Shown: positions 15,957 to 24,965 of the stretch, piece by piece
How the letters are laid out: each line of letters begins with the position of its first letter
Numbering within the stretch: the stretch's first letter is position 1
DNA from: Staphylococcus sp. GSSP0090
GTDB lineage: Bacteria > Bacillota > Bacilli > Staphylococcales > Staphylococcaceae
Assembly (NCBI RefSeq): GCF_013391405.1
Contig: NZ_JACBFD010000027.1
Location: 54,173 to 118,172, forward strand
Length of the DNA: 64,000 bases
Direction: 5' to 3'
Made by a program: the position numbers and the translations under genes
The notes under the pieces: model-generated
What the model was told of the DNA's origin: nothing
The model's database searches: none
The model's input: the letters and a program-made list of their open reading frames with translations, nothing else

Positions 15957-17561
15957 ATGTTAGTTGAAAGCTTTAACCCATTTAATCATTTGCTACTTTC
16001 AAGTATTGTAGCTGCAATACCCATCATATTATTTTTATTATGTTTGACTGTATTTAAAATGAAAGGTATATACGCAGCAATTACAACAATGATTGTAACG
16101 ATGATTGTAGCTGTAGTATTTTTCAAATTGCCAGTAAGCATTGCAGGCGGCGCTACTTTAGAGGGTTTTTATCAAGGTATTATGCCAATTGGATTTATTG
16201 TCATTATGGCGGTTTGGTTATATAAAATTGCTACAGAAAGTGGTCAATTTGGTATCGTCCAAGATAGTATCGCGAGTGTGTCGCGAGACCAACGTGTACA
16301 ATTACTGTTGATTGGTTTTGTATTTAACGGATTTTTAGAAGGTGCTGCAGGATTTGGTGTTCCTATTGCCATTTGTGCGGTGCTATTAACGCAGTTAGGT
16401 TTTAAACCTTTGCAAGCAGCTATGTATTGTTTAGTTGCTAACTCAGCAGCAGGTGCTTATGGTGCGGTAGGAATACCAATCGCAATTGTAGACACATTGA
16501 ACTTGCCAGGTGATGTAACCGCATCTGAAGTAGCCGTAATCGGGAACTTAACGTTAGGATTTATTAGTTTTGTAGTACCATTTTTATTAATGTATATTAT
16601 GGATGGATTTAAGGGTGTGAAGGAAACGTTCCCTGCTACTTTAGTTGTGTCAGTGACTTTCACAGCGTTACAAGTGCTGATTGCAGTTTTTGCTGGTCCA
16701 GAGTTAGCCGATATTATTCCTGGTTTAGCAGCAATGGTTGCATTAGCAGTATTTTCTAGAAAATGGCAACCTAAACATATTTTCAGATTTAATAAAGATG
16801 AAAACGAAGCTGCGACGCCTAAACATTCTATTGGCAGCATTACTTATGCATGGAGTCCGTTTATCATTCTGACGGTTGTTGTGATGATTTGGAGTTTACC
16901 AGCATTTAAAGGTTTATTTGAAAAGGGCGGTGCCTTAAGTGCACTTGTTGTGAACTTTGATGTGCCAGGTACGATGAATAACATTACGAATCAACCGAAC
17001 GAACTGACATTTAATTTCTTTGCGCAAACAGGCACAGCTATTTTAATTACAGCATTGATTACGATTATTGTAGCGAAAAATATGAATTTTAAAACGGCTG
17101 GTCGTTTACTGGGTCTCACGGTCAAAGAATTGTGGATTTCAGTAATCACGATTTGTTTTATTTTAGCAGTATCAAAAATCACAACATATGGTGGCCTCAG
17201 TAATGCAATGGGACAAGGCATATCTAAGACAGGTGGGGTCTTCCCATTACTATCACCACTCATAGGTTGGATTGGTGTGTTTATGACTGGATCAGTCGTC
17301 AACAATAATTCACTGTTTGCACCGATTCAGGCATCCGTTGCTGAACAACTTGGTACAAAAGGGTCATTACTTGTTGCAGCCAATGTTGCCGGCGGTGTTA
17401 CAGCTAAAATTGTATCACCACAATCTATTGCCATTGCAACAGCAGCTGTAAATAAAGTAGGTAAAGAATCAGAATTGATGAAAATGGCGATGCGCTTCAG
17501 TATCGGATTATTAGTTTTAGTTTGTATTTGGACGTTTATTTGTAGTTTATTTATCACATAA
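15957..17561 (+). CDS. lctP: L-lactate permease
   Basis: 534 aa, GGAGTAG ribosome-binding site. About 13 hydrophobic helices; family landmarks include FLEGAAGFGVPIAICAVLL, VANSAAGAYGAVGIP and TGSVVNNNSLFAPIQ. LctP/LldP proteins import L-lactate (also D-lactate and glycolate) with protons. It directly follows budA and faces mqo/lqo, which gives a plausible lactate uptake and oxidation module. The terminator is at 17694-17740. Confidence 0.92.
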   Translation: MLVESFNPFNHLLLSSIVAAIPIILFLLCLTVFKMKGIYAAITTMIVTMIVAVVFFKLPVSIAGGATLEGFYQGIMPIGFIVIMAVWLYKIATESGQFGIVQDSIASVSRDQRVQLLLIGFVFNGFLEGAAGFGVPIAICAVLLTQLGFKPLQAAMYCLVANSAAGAYGAVGIPIAIVDTLNLPGDVTASEVAVIGNLTLGFISFVVPFLLMYIMDGFKGVKETFPATLVVSVTFTALQVLIAVFAGPELADIIPGLAAMVALAVFSRKWQPKHIFRFNKDENEAATPKHSIGSITYAWSPFIILTVVVMIWSLPAFKGLFEKGGALSALVVNFDVPGTMNNITNQPNELTFNFFAQTGTAILITALITIIVAKNMNFKTAGRLLGLTVKELWISVITICFILAVSKITTYGGLSNAMGQGISKTGGVFPLLSPLIGWIGVFMTGSVVNNNSLFAPIQASVAEQLGTKGSLLVAANVAGGVTAKIVSPQSIAIATAAVNKVGKESELMKMAMRFSIGLLVLVCIWTFICSLFIT

Positions 17562-17693
17562 AGTAATTTAAACAAATTGAAGCATGTGATCATTGCGATA
17601 TAATCATTTGAGCATACAAGTAAAGCAATACAAGATGATGAAAATAGCGCATTCCGTATTTCCCGGAAAATATTTATTTATGAAATCAATCAT

Positions 17694-17740
17694 AAACACT
17701 AGAGACGATGGCATGTGTTCATACGTCTTTAGTGTTTTTT
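17694..17740 (+). terminator. Terminator of budA-lctP
   Basis: AAACACTAGAGACG pairs with CGTCTTTAGTGTTT (one mismatch) over a 16-nt loop, followed by T-runs. Confidence 0.8.
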
Positions 17741-17882
17741 GTTTTTTGAAATGCATACTTAATATATAAATAGTCATCATCGTTCTAATTTTCCAATAAA
17801 CAAGTATGTGATGTTGTTTAACTTAATTGTGTATCAAACATGAACTATATTAAAACGGTTACCAAAGTAAACACTGTCATTG

Positions 17883-17912
17883 TTGTTATTCAGTTGGTAC
17901 ACTGAATATAAG
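17883..17912 (+). promoter_or_regulatory. Promoter with palindromic operator in its spacer
   Basis: TTGTTA (17883-17888) and TATAAG (17907-17912) are 18 bp apart, and the spacer is filled by the inverted repeat ATTCAGT-TGGTAC-ACTGAAT (17888-17907). It lies 58 bp before the ABC permease gene. A dimeric repressor, or a MerR-type activator, binding here would control the transporter. Confidence 0.45.
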
Positions 17913-17969
17913 TTGTTGTAGATATTACCCATACATCAAATGTTTAATTTAAATGAAAGGAGGTTGTTT

Positions 17970-19019
17970 ATGTTTTTAGCATGGAATGAAATGAAACGTA
18001 ACAAACTGAAGTTTAGTCTGATTATCGGCGTGTTAATCATGATAAGTTATTTGTTGTTTCTACTGTCGGGTTTGGCGAGTGGTTTAATGAATATGAATAG
18101 AGAAGGTATTGATAAATGGCAAGCAGATGCCATCATTTTAAACAAAGATGCGAATCAAACGGTTGAACAATCGATGTTTGATAAAAAAGAAGTTGCTGAT
18201 ACATATAAACAACAAACGACACTCAAGCAATCCGGTGTCATTGTATCCAATGGTGACAATGAAGAAAATGCATTATTATTTGGTGTGACAGGGGATTCTT
18301 TTCTCATTCCTAATATGATTGATGGTAAGCAATTTAATGCTGATAACGAAGTCGTCGCGGATGAAACGTTGAAAGAAAAGGGGTTTAAACTCGGTGATAC
18401 ATTATCGCTATCACAATCTGATGAAAAGTTAAAAATAGTTGGATTTAGTGAAAGTGCTAAATATAATGCTTCTCCGGTACTTTTTTCAAATAACCAAACC
18501 ATTCAAAAAATCAATCCTTCATTAGCCGAGGATAAGACCAATGCAGTGGTTGTAAAAGATAAAAATTGGCAAGATAAAGATTTAGATAATCAGTTGGAAG
18601 CGATTGGTATTGAAAGTTTCGTTAAAAACTTGCCTGGTTATACAGCTCAAAACTTAACCTTAAACTTTATGATTTCATTTTTATTTATCATTTCTGCAAC
18701 TGTCATTGGTATCTTTTTATATGTGATAACATTACAAAAAACGAATTTGTTTGGCGTCTTAAAGGCACAAGGATTTTCAAATGGCTATTTAGCTAAAGTT
18801 GTATTATCACAAACGTTTATCATTGCCTTGATTGGAACCGTGATTGGCCTTGCATTGACGATGATTACTGGCGCGTTTTTACCTAGTGCCGTACCTATCA
18901 AATTTAGCGTCATAACATTAATAACTTATGGGATTGTTCTTATTGCTGTTTCTTTAATTGGCAGTCTATTCTCCATATTAACAATAAGAAAAGTTGATCC
19001 ACTTAAAGCAATAGGGTAA
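17970..19019 (+). CDS. ABC transporter permease, MacB/HrtB-type
   Basis: 349 aa from the ATG at 17970, placed 7 nt after a perfect AAAGGAGG. One N-terminal transmembrane helix (FSLIIGVLIMISYLLFLLSG) is followed by a large extracellular domain of about 200 residues and three C-terminal helices, the FtsX/MacB layout. The opening FLAWNEMKRNK and SGLASGL resemble HrtB, the haem-efflux permease of S. aureus, but the haem role is not established. Such mechanotransmission transporters move substrates across the outer leaflet. The ATPase gene follows after 18 nt; no two-component system is adjacent. Confidence 0.8.
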   Translation: MFLAWNEMKRNKLKFSLIIGVLIMISYLLFLLSGLASGLMNMNREGIDKWQADAIILNKDANQTVEQSMFDKKEVADTYKQQTTLKQSGVIVSNGDNEENALLFGVTGDSFLIPNMIDGKQFNADNEVVADETLKEKGFKLGDTLSLSQSDEKLKIVGFSESAKYNASPVLFSNNQTIQKINPSLAEDKTNAVVVKDKNWQDKDLDNQLEAIGIESFVKNLPGYTAQNLTLNFMISFLFIISATVIGIFLYVITLQKTNLFGVLKAQGFSNGYLAKVVLSQTFIIALIGTVIGLALTMITGAFLPSAVPIKFSVITLITYGIVLIAVSLIGSLFSILTIRKVDPLKAIG

Positions 19020-19037
19020 AAGAGGAGTGAAGCATGA

Positions 19038-19700
19038 ATGTTAGAATTTAAAAATGTTACGAAATATTTTCAAGATGGCAATCAAAAAATAGAAGCTGTG
19101 AAACCTACCTCACTCAAATTTAATCAAACTGAACTTATTGCGATTATCGGTCCTTCAGGGTCTGGGAAAAGTACTTTTCTAACTATGGCAGGTGCACTTC
19201 AAACACCAACGTCTGGAGAAATTCTTATTAATGGTAAGGAAGTCTCACAAATGTCTCAGAAAGCATTGGCAAATACGAGAATGCAGGAGATTGGCTTTAT
19301 ACTGCAAGCAACAAATCTTGTGCCATTCTTAACGGTTAAACAGCAATTTAAATTATTAGCCAAACAAAAGAAAGATGTTTTAAGTCAAACAGAATATAAG
19401 GAATTGATGTCACAACTCAATCTCGAAGCAATTGAAAATAAACTGCCAAGTGAAATTTCTGGTGGTCAAAAGCAACGTGTCGCCATTGCGAAAGCACTTT
19501 ATACGCAACCATCGATTATCTTAGCAGATGAACCCACAGCATCACTCGATACACAAAATGCGATGGAAGTCATGGAAATTTTAAAATCACAAACATCAGA
19601 AAAAAATAAAACATGTATTGTGGTGACACATGATGAACGTCTTACATCCTATTGTGACAAGGTTTATCATATGGAAGATGGTGTATTAACGCATAAGTAA
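19038..19700 (+). CDS. ABC transporter ATP-binding protein, MacB/HrtA-type
   Basis: 220 aa. Walker A GPSGSGKST (38-46), Q-loop in GFILQATNLVPFL, signature SGGQKQRV, Walker B IILADEP with the D-loop TASLD, and the switch His in VVTHDERL. This is the short ATPase of the MacB/LolD/HrtA group, and it powers the permease encoded 18 nt upstream. GAGGAG precedes the start. The substrate is unknown: haem, peptide antibiotics and lipids are all handled by relatives. Confidence 0.88.
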   Translation: MLEFKNVTKYFQDGNQKIEAVKPTSLKFNQTELIAIIGPSGSGKSTFLTMAGALQTPTSGEILINGKEVSQMSQKALANTRMQEIGFILQATNLVPFLTVKQQFKLLAKQKKDVLSQTEYKELMSQLNLEAIENKLPSEISGGQKQRVAIAKALYTQPSIILADEPTASLDTQNAMEVMEILKSQTSEKNKTCIVVTHDERLTSYCDKVYHMEDGVLTHK

Positions 19701-19751
19701 ATATATGGAAGTATATTGAAATTGACGCGTGATACCATTTCTAGATAGGGG

Positions 19752-20150
19752 ATGAGCGCCATTAACGAGAGACATGAAGTTGAATTGCTATGGAAAGCAT
19801 ATAAGTATGAGGTCATGTGGCATAGTCAAAAAAGTTATGACCATATTAGAGAAATGATGAAAGCACATGATGCGTATAACGAAGTTAAGGAAGCAATCTG
19901 TTATGCTTTATCAATTGAGCCTAGCCAAGGTTCAATAATCAATACATTTTGCCATATATGGGGTTATTTTAAGAAGTTTTGTAGGGATTCAGATATAGCG
20001 CTATTTAAAAAGTTAAAAGCACAATATGAACAAGGTCGCATAGATGATGATACACTCATTTTCTTTCTATATTGTATGACGATGTTTTATGATATAACGT
20101 ATCTCAAAGCGTCCACGTTGATTCAGAACTACGCAATTGCAAATACCTAG
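19752..20150 (+). CDS. Stand-alone YbgA-family (DUF1722) protein
   Basis: 132 aa. KYEVMWHSQKSYDHIREM, HIWGYFKK and LKAQYEQGRIDD match the DUF1722/YbgA pattern (KYxxMAHS...GYF...YRxGxI). In many bacteria this domain is fused to DUF523 or encoded next to a photolyase, as in the E. coli ybgA-phr operon; here phrB lies 4.8 kb away on the same strand. The ribosome-binding site is weak (GATAGGGG adjoining the ATG), so the true start may differ. Function unknown. Confidence 0.65.
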   Translation: MSAINERHEVELLWKAYKYEVMWHSQKSYDHIREMMKAHDAYNEVKEAICYALSIEPSQGSIINTFCHIWGYFKKFCRDSDIALFKKLKAQYEQGRIDDDTLIFFLYCMTMFYDITYLKASTLIQNYAIANT

Positions 20151-20235
20151 ATAATATATAGAATATAGAGATTTAGCAGATCTTGTTTTTAATCATTTGT
20201 ACTATGACAATATAAAGTTTCATAAAAAAATAACG

Positions 20236-20270
20236 AGTCGGGTACAAAAATAGATGTCCCCGACTTTTTA
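20236..20270 (+). terminator. Terminator downstream of the YbgA-like gene
   Basis: AGTCGGG pairs with CCCGACT over a 16-nt loop and is followed by TTTTTAT. Confidence 0.75.
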
Positions 20271-20337
20271 TCTTTTAGGCAGTAGATGACTGAATTGAAA
20301 AGGCGCTTATATCAAGCTTTTTTCAATCCTAGTCATC

Positions 20338-20402
20338 CTTGCCGGGGTGGGACTACGAAATCTCTATTAGAAAAATTGATTTCTGTCCCACTCCCGTTAT
20401 TT
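20338..20402. repeat. Staphylococcal dispersed GC-rich hairpin repeat
   Basis: TTGCCGGGGTGGGAC begins the element and TGTCCCACTCCC ends it. Inside, GTGGGAC plus GAAATC pairs with GATTTC plus GTCCCAC. The sequence is GC-rich against AT-rich surroundings and resembles the gggtgggac...gtcccactccc repeats found many times between genes in staphylococcal genomes. It is a mobile-repeat or structured-RNA candidate and not a coding region. The family resemblance is from memory. Confidence 0.55.
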
Positions 20403-20561
20403 TTGTTATTCAATTTAAAAAGAGGTGTTCCTCAATGTCCCTATATAGGCAATCGCCGTTACAATAATGAAACAGCAATATGACGTCTTCTAACCATCCA
20501 AATAAAAAAGATGTAGAGGAATTAGAAGGAAAGAACGAGATATGGCTGCTCATGCTTGATA

Positions 20562-21290
20562 TCATTCAGTTATCGCGTTAACCACACTAACCATATCGTC
20601 ATGAATGACTACATCTGCAGTTCGGTCATAAGGCGTTGCATCCTTATTAATAATAATCAGGTGCTGACCTTCAAAATAGGAAATGAGACCTGCTGCAGGT
20701 TGAACCACCAGAGAGGATCCTAAAACGACTAAAGTGTCAGCTGCTTTTATTTTCTGAATAGCATTAGAAATCGTTTGTTCATCTAACATTTCCCCGTAAA
20801 GTACAATATCAGGTCTGATTGGACTTCCGCATTTTTCGCAATGGCGTATATGATGCGTCATGACTGAAGCTTTGTCATATTGATGATGACATTGAATACA
20901 GTAGAAGCGGTTTAAGGTACCGTGAAGTTCGTCTACATGTGTGCTTCCAGCATCCGTATGAAGTCCATCGATATTTTGGGTGATGACACCTAATGAACGA
21001 TGTTCGTGTTCGAGTTGTGCAATCCATTGATGTACGGCATTAGGTTGTTTATCGGCTAAAAGCAAGCGTTTATGATAAAAATCCACAAAACCTTCTGGAT
21101 CATTTTGTAAATATTCAGCACTTAATAAATACTCTGGAGCGTAGCCTTCCTTGGAGATTTCATCAAATAAGCCGCCCATAGAACGAAAGTCAGGCACACC
21201 ACTTGCGACAGAGACACCTGCACCAGTAAAAAACGTGATATCATTAGCTTCATTAATTATGTTTTTTAAATGTTCCATTTTCTGATTCAT
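20562..21290 (-). CDS. Sirtuin NAD-dependent protein deacylase
   Basis: 242 aa from the ATG at 21290 (GGAGTGA 5 nt upstream). Class motifs: GAGVSVASGVPDFR (NAD loop), TQNIDGLH, the catalytic His in ELHGT, a zinc site CIQC...CEKC, and VVLGSSLVVQPAAG. Sir2 proteins remove acyl groups from lysines using NAD+ and yield nicotinamide and O-acyl-ADP-ribose; one staphylococcal class is a lipoyl-dependent ADP-ribosyltransferase, but no macrodomain or lipoate partner is adjacent. It is therefore more likely the housekeeping CobB-like deacylase. It appears monocistronic. Confidence 0.9.
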   Translation of the reverse strand: MNQKMEHLKNIINEANDITFFTGAGVSVASGVPDFRSMGGLFDEISKEGYAPEYLLSAEYLQNDPEGFVDFYHKRLLLADKQPNAVHQWIAQLEHEHRSLGVITQNIDGLHTDAGSTHVDELHGTLNRFYCIQCHHQYDKASVMTHHIRHCEKCGSPIRPDIVLYGEMLDEQTISNAIQKIKAADTLVVLGSSLVVQPAAGLISYFEGQHLIIINKDATPYDRTADVVIHDDMVSVVNAITE

Positions 21291-21480
21291 TCGTCTCACT
21301 CCATTGAAAAATTTAATGCGGGTCATACTTAAACTATGTTTTATAGTTAATCTGTTTAATACAATTTTAAATTTAACAAAGTATTTTAGCAAATATAAAT
21401 AGACTTGGCGTTTAAGATAACGGGTAATTTGGGGGATTATGTTTTATAATAGGTAAAAAATAAGAACCGAGGTAACGTTA

Positions 21481-22347
21481 GTGAAGAAAGTATGGTTTTT
21501 TCTAGCAAGTATCATAGCCGTAGTTATCGTCGTATGTATGGTCATGACAGTCTTTATAAGTCATAAACCGTCAAAACAGGCAACACATTCAAAATTCGTG
21601 CGTGAGCCTATACCAACATTGTTTTTACATGGTTATGGTGGGAGTGCAAACTCAGAGAAATTTATGGTGCAGCAGGCCGAGAATAAAGGTGTCACTCAGG
21701 ACGTGATCACTGCAATCGTATCTAATAATGGTGACATCACGTTTAAAGGACAGTTACGCAAAAATGCCGACAATCCTATAGTAAAAATTGAATTGGAAAA
21801 CAATAAAGCCGGTGATCTCGATAAAAATGCACAATGGTTTAAAAATGTTCTGATAGCCCTGCAAAAGGAATATCAATTTAAGCAATTTAACTTTGTAGGT
21901 CATTCTATGGGTAACTTATCATTTGCGCAATATATGCTGAAATATGGTAACGATACCGCTCTACCAAGTTTAAATAAGCAAGTGAATATCGCCGGTACCT
22001 ATAACGGTGTCTTAAATATGAATGAACAAGTCAATGAAATTAGTGTGGATAAAAATGGGAAACCGAGCCGTATGAATCCACCATATCAGCAATTGCGTGA
22101 ACTTAAAGCAATTTATCAAGACAAACATGTTAAAGTACTGAATATTTATGGTGACCTTGAAGACGGAACGCACTCTGACGGACGTGTATCTAATAGTTCT
22201 TCGAAATCATTGAAATATTTATTAGGTGATAGTCCAGAAAGTTATCAAGAATCAAAATACACAGGTAAGCAGGCACAACATAGTCAATTACATGAAAATA
22301 GTGATGTTGCGCATGAAATAATCACATATTTATGGGGAACATCATAA
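21481..22347 (+). CDS. Secreted/anchored alpha/beta hydrolase, DUF915 family
   Basis: 288 aa, GTG start with GAGGTAAC upstream. Residues 1-26 form a signal peptide or membrane anchor. PTLFLHGYGGSANS gives the oxyanion region and FVGHSMGNLSFAQY the nucleophile elbow (G-H-S-M-G); GTHSDGRVS and HSQLHEN near the end supply the likely Asp and His. DUF915 hydrolases are common in staphylococci and lactobacilli; natural substrates are unknown. Monocistronic, with a terminator at 22396-22436. Confidence 0.8.
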   Translation: MKKVWFFLASIIAVVIVVCMVMTVFISHKPSKQATHSKFVREPIPTLFLHGYGGSANSEKFMVQQAENKGVTQDVITAIVSNNGDITFKGQLRKNADNPIVKIELENNKAGDLDKNAQWFKNVLIALQKEYQFKQFNFVGHSMGNLSFAQYMLKYGNDTALPSLNKQVNIAGTYNGVLNMNEQVNEISVDKNGKPSRMNPPYQQLRELKAIYQDKHVKVLNIYGDLEDGTHSDGRVSNSSSKSLKYLLGDSPESYQESKYTGKQAQHSQLHENSDVAHEIITYLWGTS

Positions 22348-22395
22348 ATGAAATGATACAGTTTAAAGATATATTGCTATAGGTATTAAAGTAGA

Positions 22396-22436
22396 AAAGA
22401 CCTGGAAATTTACAATAAGTATTTTCCCAGGTCTTT
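22396..22436. terminator. Bidirectional terminator between hydrolase and tetR
   Basis: AAAGACCTGGAAA pairs with TTTCCCAGGTCTTT (one bulge) with T-rich flanks on both sides; it separates convergent genes. Confidence 0.8.
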
Positions 22437-22496
22437 CAACTTTTTTATGAGGGAACCATTAAATTTAGCATAAGTTAAAAGAGCAATATAGCCTTA

Positions 22497-23051
22497 TTAT
22501 TTTAACGGTATACTTGGTTCAGTAATAATACTCATTAACTTAGAAACTTCGGAAATCAATTTATCTTGATAGTCTGTGTCAGCACTTAAATACAAATCGA
22601 TAAGGCGTACCATGCCATTACTAACAAATGTAATGTATATATAGTTATCTAACGTTTGATTGATGCCTTCTTCATGAGAGATTTTTTTCTCAAATTCTTT
22701 TTCCATAAAAATACGTAACTTTTTCTTATATTTATCAGAATATTGGATGCTAAATAATTTAGTGAAAAATGCTTTGTTTTCCTCGAAAAATTCAAACCAA
22801 ATTTTGACCCCTTGTTTCATACCAAGTTCTTTTTTGGCTTCACAAATAGCTTCAAGTGCTTCGAATTTTTTCTCGACGATACGATCTAATAGATCATATT
22901 TATCTAGATAATGTAGGTAAAATGTTTTTCGTCCAATTTGTGCATGTTCAGTTATATCTTTTACAGTTATTTTGTCAAAATCTTTCTGTTTAAATAGTTC
23001 ATAGAAGCTCTCGTTAATAATCTTTCTTGTTTTTATAACACGTAAATCCAT
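22497..23051 (-). CDS. TetR/AcrR family regulator
   Basis: 184 aa from the ATG at 23051, placed 10 nt after AAGGAAGG. The N-terminal helix-turn-helix is typical (ITVKDITEHAQIGRKTFYLHYLDKYDLL); the C-terminal helices form the ligand and dimer domain. It is divergent from the alpha/beta hydrolase at 23226, with 174 bp between, so it most likely represses that gene and itself. No clear palindrome could be picked out in the gap. Confidence 0.85.
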   Translation of the reverse strand: MDLRVIKTRKIINESFYELFKQKDFDKITVKDITEHAQIGRKTFYLHYLDKYDLLDRIVEKKFEALEAICEAKKELGMKQGVKIWFEFFEENKAFFTKLFSIQYSDKYKKKLRIFMEKEFEKKISHEEGINQTLDNYIYITFVSNGMVRLIDLYLSADTDYQDKLISEVSKLMSIITEPSIPLK

Positions 23052-23225
23052 CACGATGACACCTTCCTTACAACCCACTTTTCGATAAGTGCGTATTATT
23101 TCACATATTGTTCTACCTATGAATTGTAATATTGTTAGTATTTGTTATGATTCAATTATACACACGCGAGTAATAAATCTCCAGAGAGAAGTAAATATTA
23201 TTATTCAAAAAGAAAAGGGGTCAAA

Positions 23226-24152
23226 ATGATGAATGAAAAAGTATTGAAATTCAAATCAAGAAATGTAGAAACAACTGGTATTTTAAGGACGCCAGAACAA
23301 GACAATGATAAGGCATTACCAACGATTGTAGTGATGCATCCAATTAGTAGTGTAAAAGAACAAACTGCCAGTATATACGCGAAGCGATTAACGGAAGAAG
23401 GTTTTGCAACGTTCGCATTTGATGCAGCACATCAAGGTGAGTTACATCAAGGACCAGATTATATCGAAAGCCCTTACTACCGTGTAGATGATGCGAAGTA
23501 CGCCATTGATTTCTTAAATACTTTAGATGTTGTAGATAATCAACGCATTGGAATCTTAGGCATTTGTGGTGGCGGTGGTTATGCCGTTAATGCCAGTCTG
23601 ACAGACAAACGTATCAAAGCTGTTGGATCTGTTGTAGGTGCCGATTTTGGTACATTAACGAGAGAAGGTGATCTTTCACCTAATGCAGCATTAGATATGT
23701 TACACAACCTTGCTGATCAACGTGAGGCAGAAGCGACAGGTGCTGATGTGGCTTATACACAATATATTCCGGATAGTGAAGAGCAACGCCAACAAGCAGG
23801 TATTAATGATATTGATATTGAACAAGCTGTAGATTATTACCGTACAGATCGTGGTTATAATGAAAATTCAATTAATCGTTATCGTTTATTAAGTAACATT
23901 GAAGTAGCAGGATTTGATGCATATCACTTAGTGGATAAATTATTAGATCAACCTCTTTATATTGTGGCTGGTAACGTACCTGGTGCTTTTGGTTCGTATC
24001 GTTTTGCATACCAATTATTTGATAATGCATTAACGAAAGATAAAAAATTACACATCGTTGATGGTGCGTCTCACTATGATTTATACGACCAACCTAAAGC
24101 TGTGGACGAAGCATTATCTGGATTAATTCCATTTTATAAAGAAAAATTATAG
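23226..24152 (+). CDS. Alpha/beta hydrolase, dienelactone-hydrolase-like
   Basis: 308 aa, ribosome-binding site AAAGGGG. It lacks a signal peptide. PTIVVMHPISSVKEQTA forms the oxyanion region; GILGICGGGGYAVNAS is the nucleophile elbow, with Cys where many hydrolases have Ser (G-I-C-G-G), as in dienelactone hydrolases; DGASHYDLYDQP carries the catalytic His. It belongs to the YcjY/DUF1100-like group of cytosolic hydrolases often linked to detoxification. Divergent from a TetR gene that probably controls it. Substrate unknown. Confidence 0.78.
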   Translation: MMNEKVLKFKSRNVETTGILRTPEQDNDKALPTIVVMHPISSVKEQTASIYAKRLTEEGFATFAFDAAHQGELHQGPDYIESPYYRVDDAKYAIDFLNTLDVVDNQRIGILGICGGGGYAVNASLTDKRIKAVGSVVGADFGTLTREGDLSPNAALDMLHNLADQREAEATGADVAYTQYIPDSEEQRQQAGINDIDIEQAVDYYRTDRGYNENSINRYRLLSNIEVAGFDAYHLVDKLLDQPLYIVAGNVPGAFGSYRFAYQLFDNALTKDKKLHIVDGASHYDLYDQPKAVDEALSGLIPFYKEKL

Positions 24153-24309
24153 TAGAGAGATTATGGTGAAAAGACCTAAAGAAATTGTGCATATATTCAT
24201 GCCAATGAAAGGTAATATAACGAGTTGACCTCCCAATGATATTTGTAAATAAGTCATCTTATTTACAATGTTGCAATCATAGATATGAATGCCATCATCA
24301 ATCAAATTA

Positions 24310-24359
24310 AAAACAAGCGTTATTTTACTTTGTGCTTTTGTAAAATAAACGCTTGTTTT
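24310..24359. terminator. Bidirectional terminator between convergent genes
   Basis: AAAACAAGCG and CGCTTGTTTT plus the inner arms TTATTTTAC and GTAAAATAA form a long, nearly perfect stem with T-runs on each strand. Confidence 0.8.
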
Positions 24360-24369
24360 CGTTATATTA

Positions 24370-24795
24370 TTAGTCATATATCATGGTTTGTGGTGTATCA
24401 ATCGTGTCGTCATTCATGACTTTGATTGCTTTTGGTGTTACTTTCAATACACATAAATCTGGATCATCTTTGGAATCAAAGAACGTTTTATCTTGTTTTT
24501 CCCAAAGCCAATCAATCGTTTCACGGTCTCTAATTATTTCAACATGAGCGTCTATTTCTAAGAAACTACGGTTTTTAGTTTCATCATAGCCTATTAAAAT
24601 ATGTGCACGAGGATTTTCCTGAAATTCAGCGACTTTTTTCGAATCAATGCTTGTCTTCGTGTAAAGTGTTACACCATCGTTATAAAACACCATATATCTA
24701 CTATTAGGTACATTTTGATGTGCTGTTGATAATACACCTATTTTTGACTTGCTTAAGATCGTTTCAATTTCTGACTGTAATGCTTCATTAGTCAT
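24370..24795 (-). CDS. Pyridoxamine-phosphate-oxidase-fold protein (general stress protein 26-like)
   Basis: 141 aa from the ATG at 24795 (GAGAGGTGA 7 nt upstream). The split-barrel flavin-binding fold is recognisable: GVLSTAHQNVPNSRYMVFYNDG, LYTKTSIDSKKVAEFQENPRAHILIGY and FLEIDAHVEII. Relatives such as B. subtilis YdaG bind FMN or F420-like cofactors and are stress-induced. No sigma-B promoter of correct spacing was found upstream. Enzymatic role unknown. Confidence 0.8.
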   Translation of the reverse strand: MTNEALQSEIETILSKSKIGVLSTAHQNVPNSRYMVFYNDGVTLYTKTSIDSKKVAEFQENPRAHILIGYDETKNRSFLEIDAHVEIIRDRETIDWLWEKQDKTFFDSKDDPDLCVLKVTPKAIKVMNDDTIDTPQTMIYD

Positions 24796-24965
24796 ATTCA
24801 AATCACCTCTCACTATGTATTACCCTTGATAAAAACGTATTAAGCATATAAAACGAAGACATATAGCGAAATCATTAATGAAGAAAGATACGGGGTATGA
24901 TTGAATCAACGACGAATATTTTTGAGTATATATCCGTATTATGAAAATTTTAGGAGGCAAACCCT

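Noticed and set aside
18155..18502. Minus-strand open frames opposite known genes (here and at many other places)
   Set aside because: They are antisense shadows of well-supported genes, with no start signals or domain features.
20286..20483. 65-codon open frame across the GC-rich repeat
   Set aside because: It coincides with the hairpin repeat, has no ribosome-binding site and an implausible composition (Pro/Cys-rich), so the frame is a by-product of the repeat.
24796..24900. Possible sigma-B promoter for the general-stress-26-like gene
   Set aside because: GTTTTA and GGGTAA occur, but the spacing is 23 nt (or 5 nt with a nearer GTTTTT), not the required 12-15.
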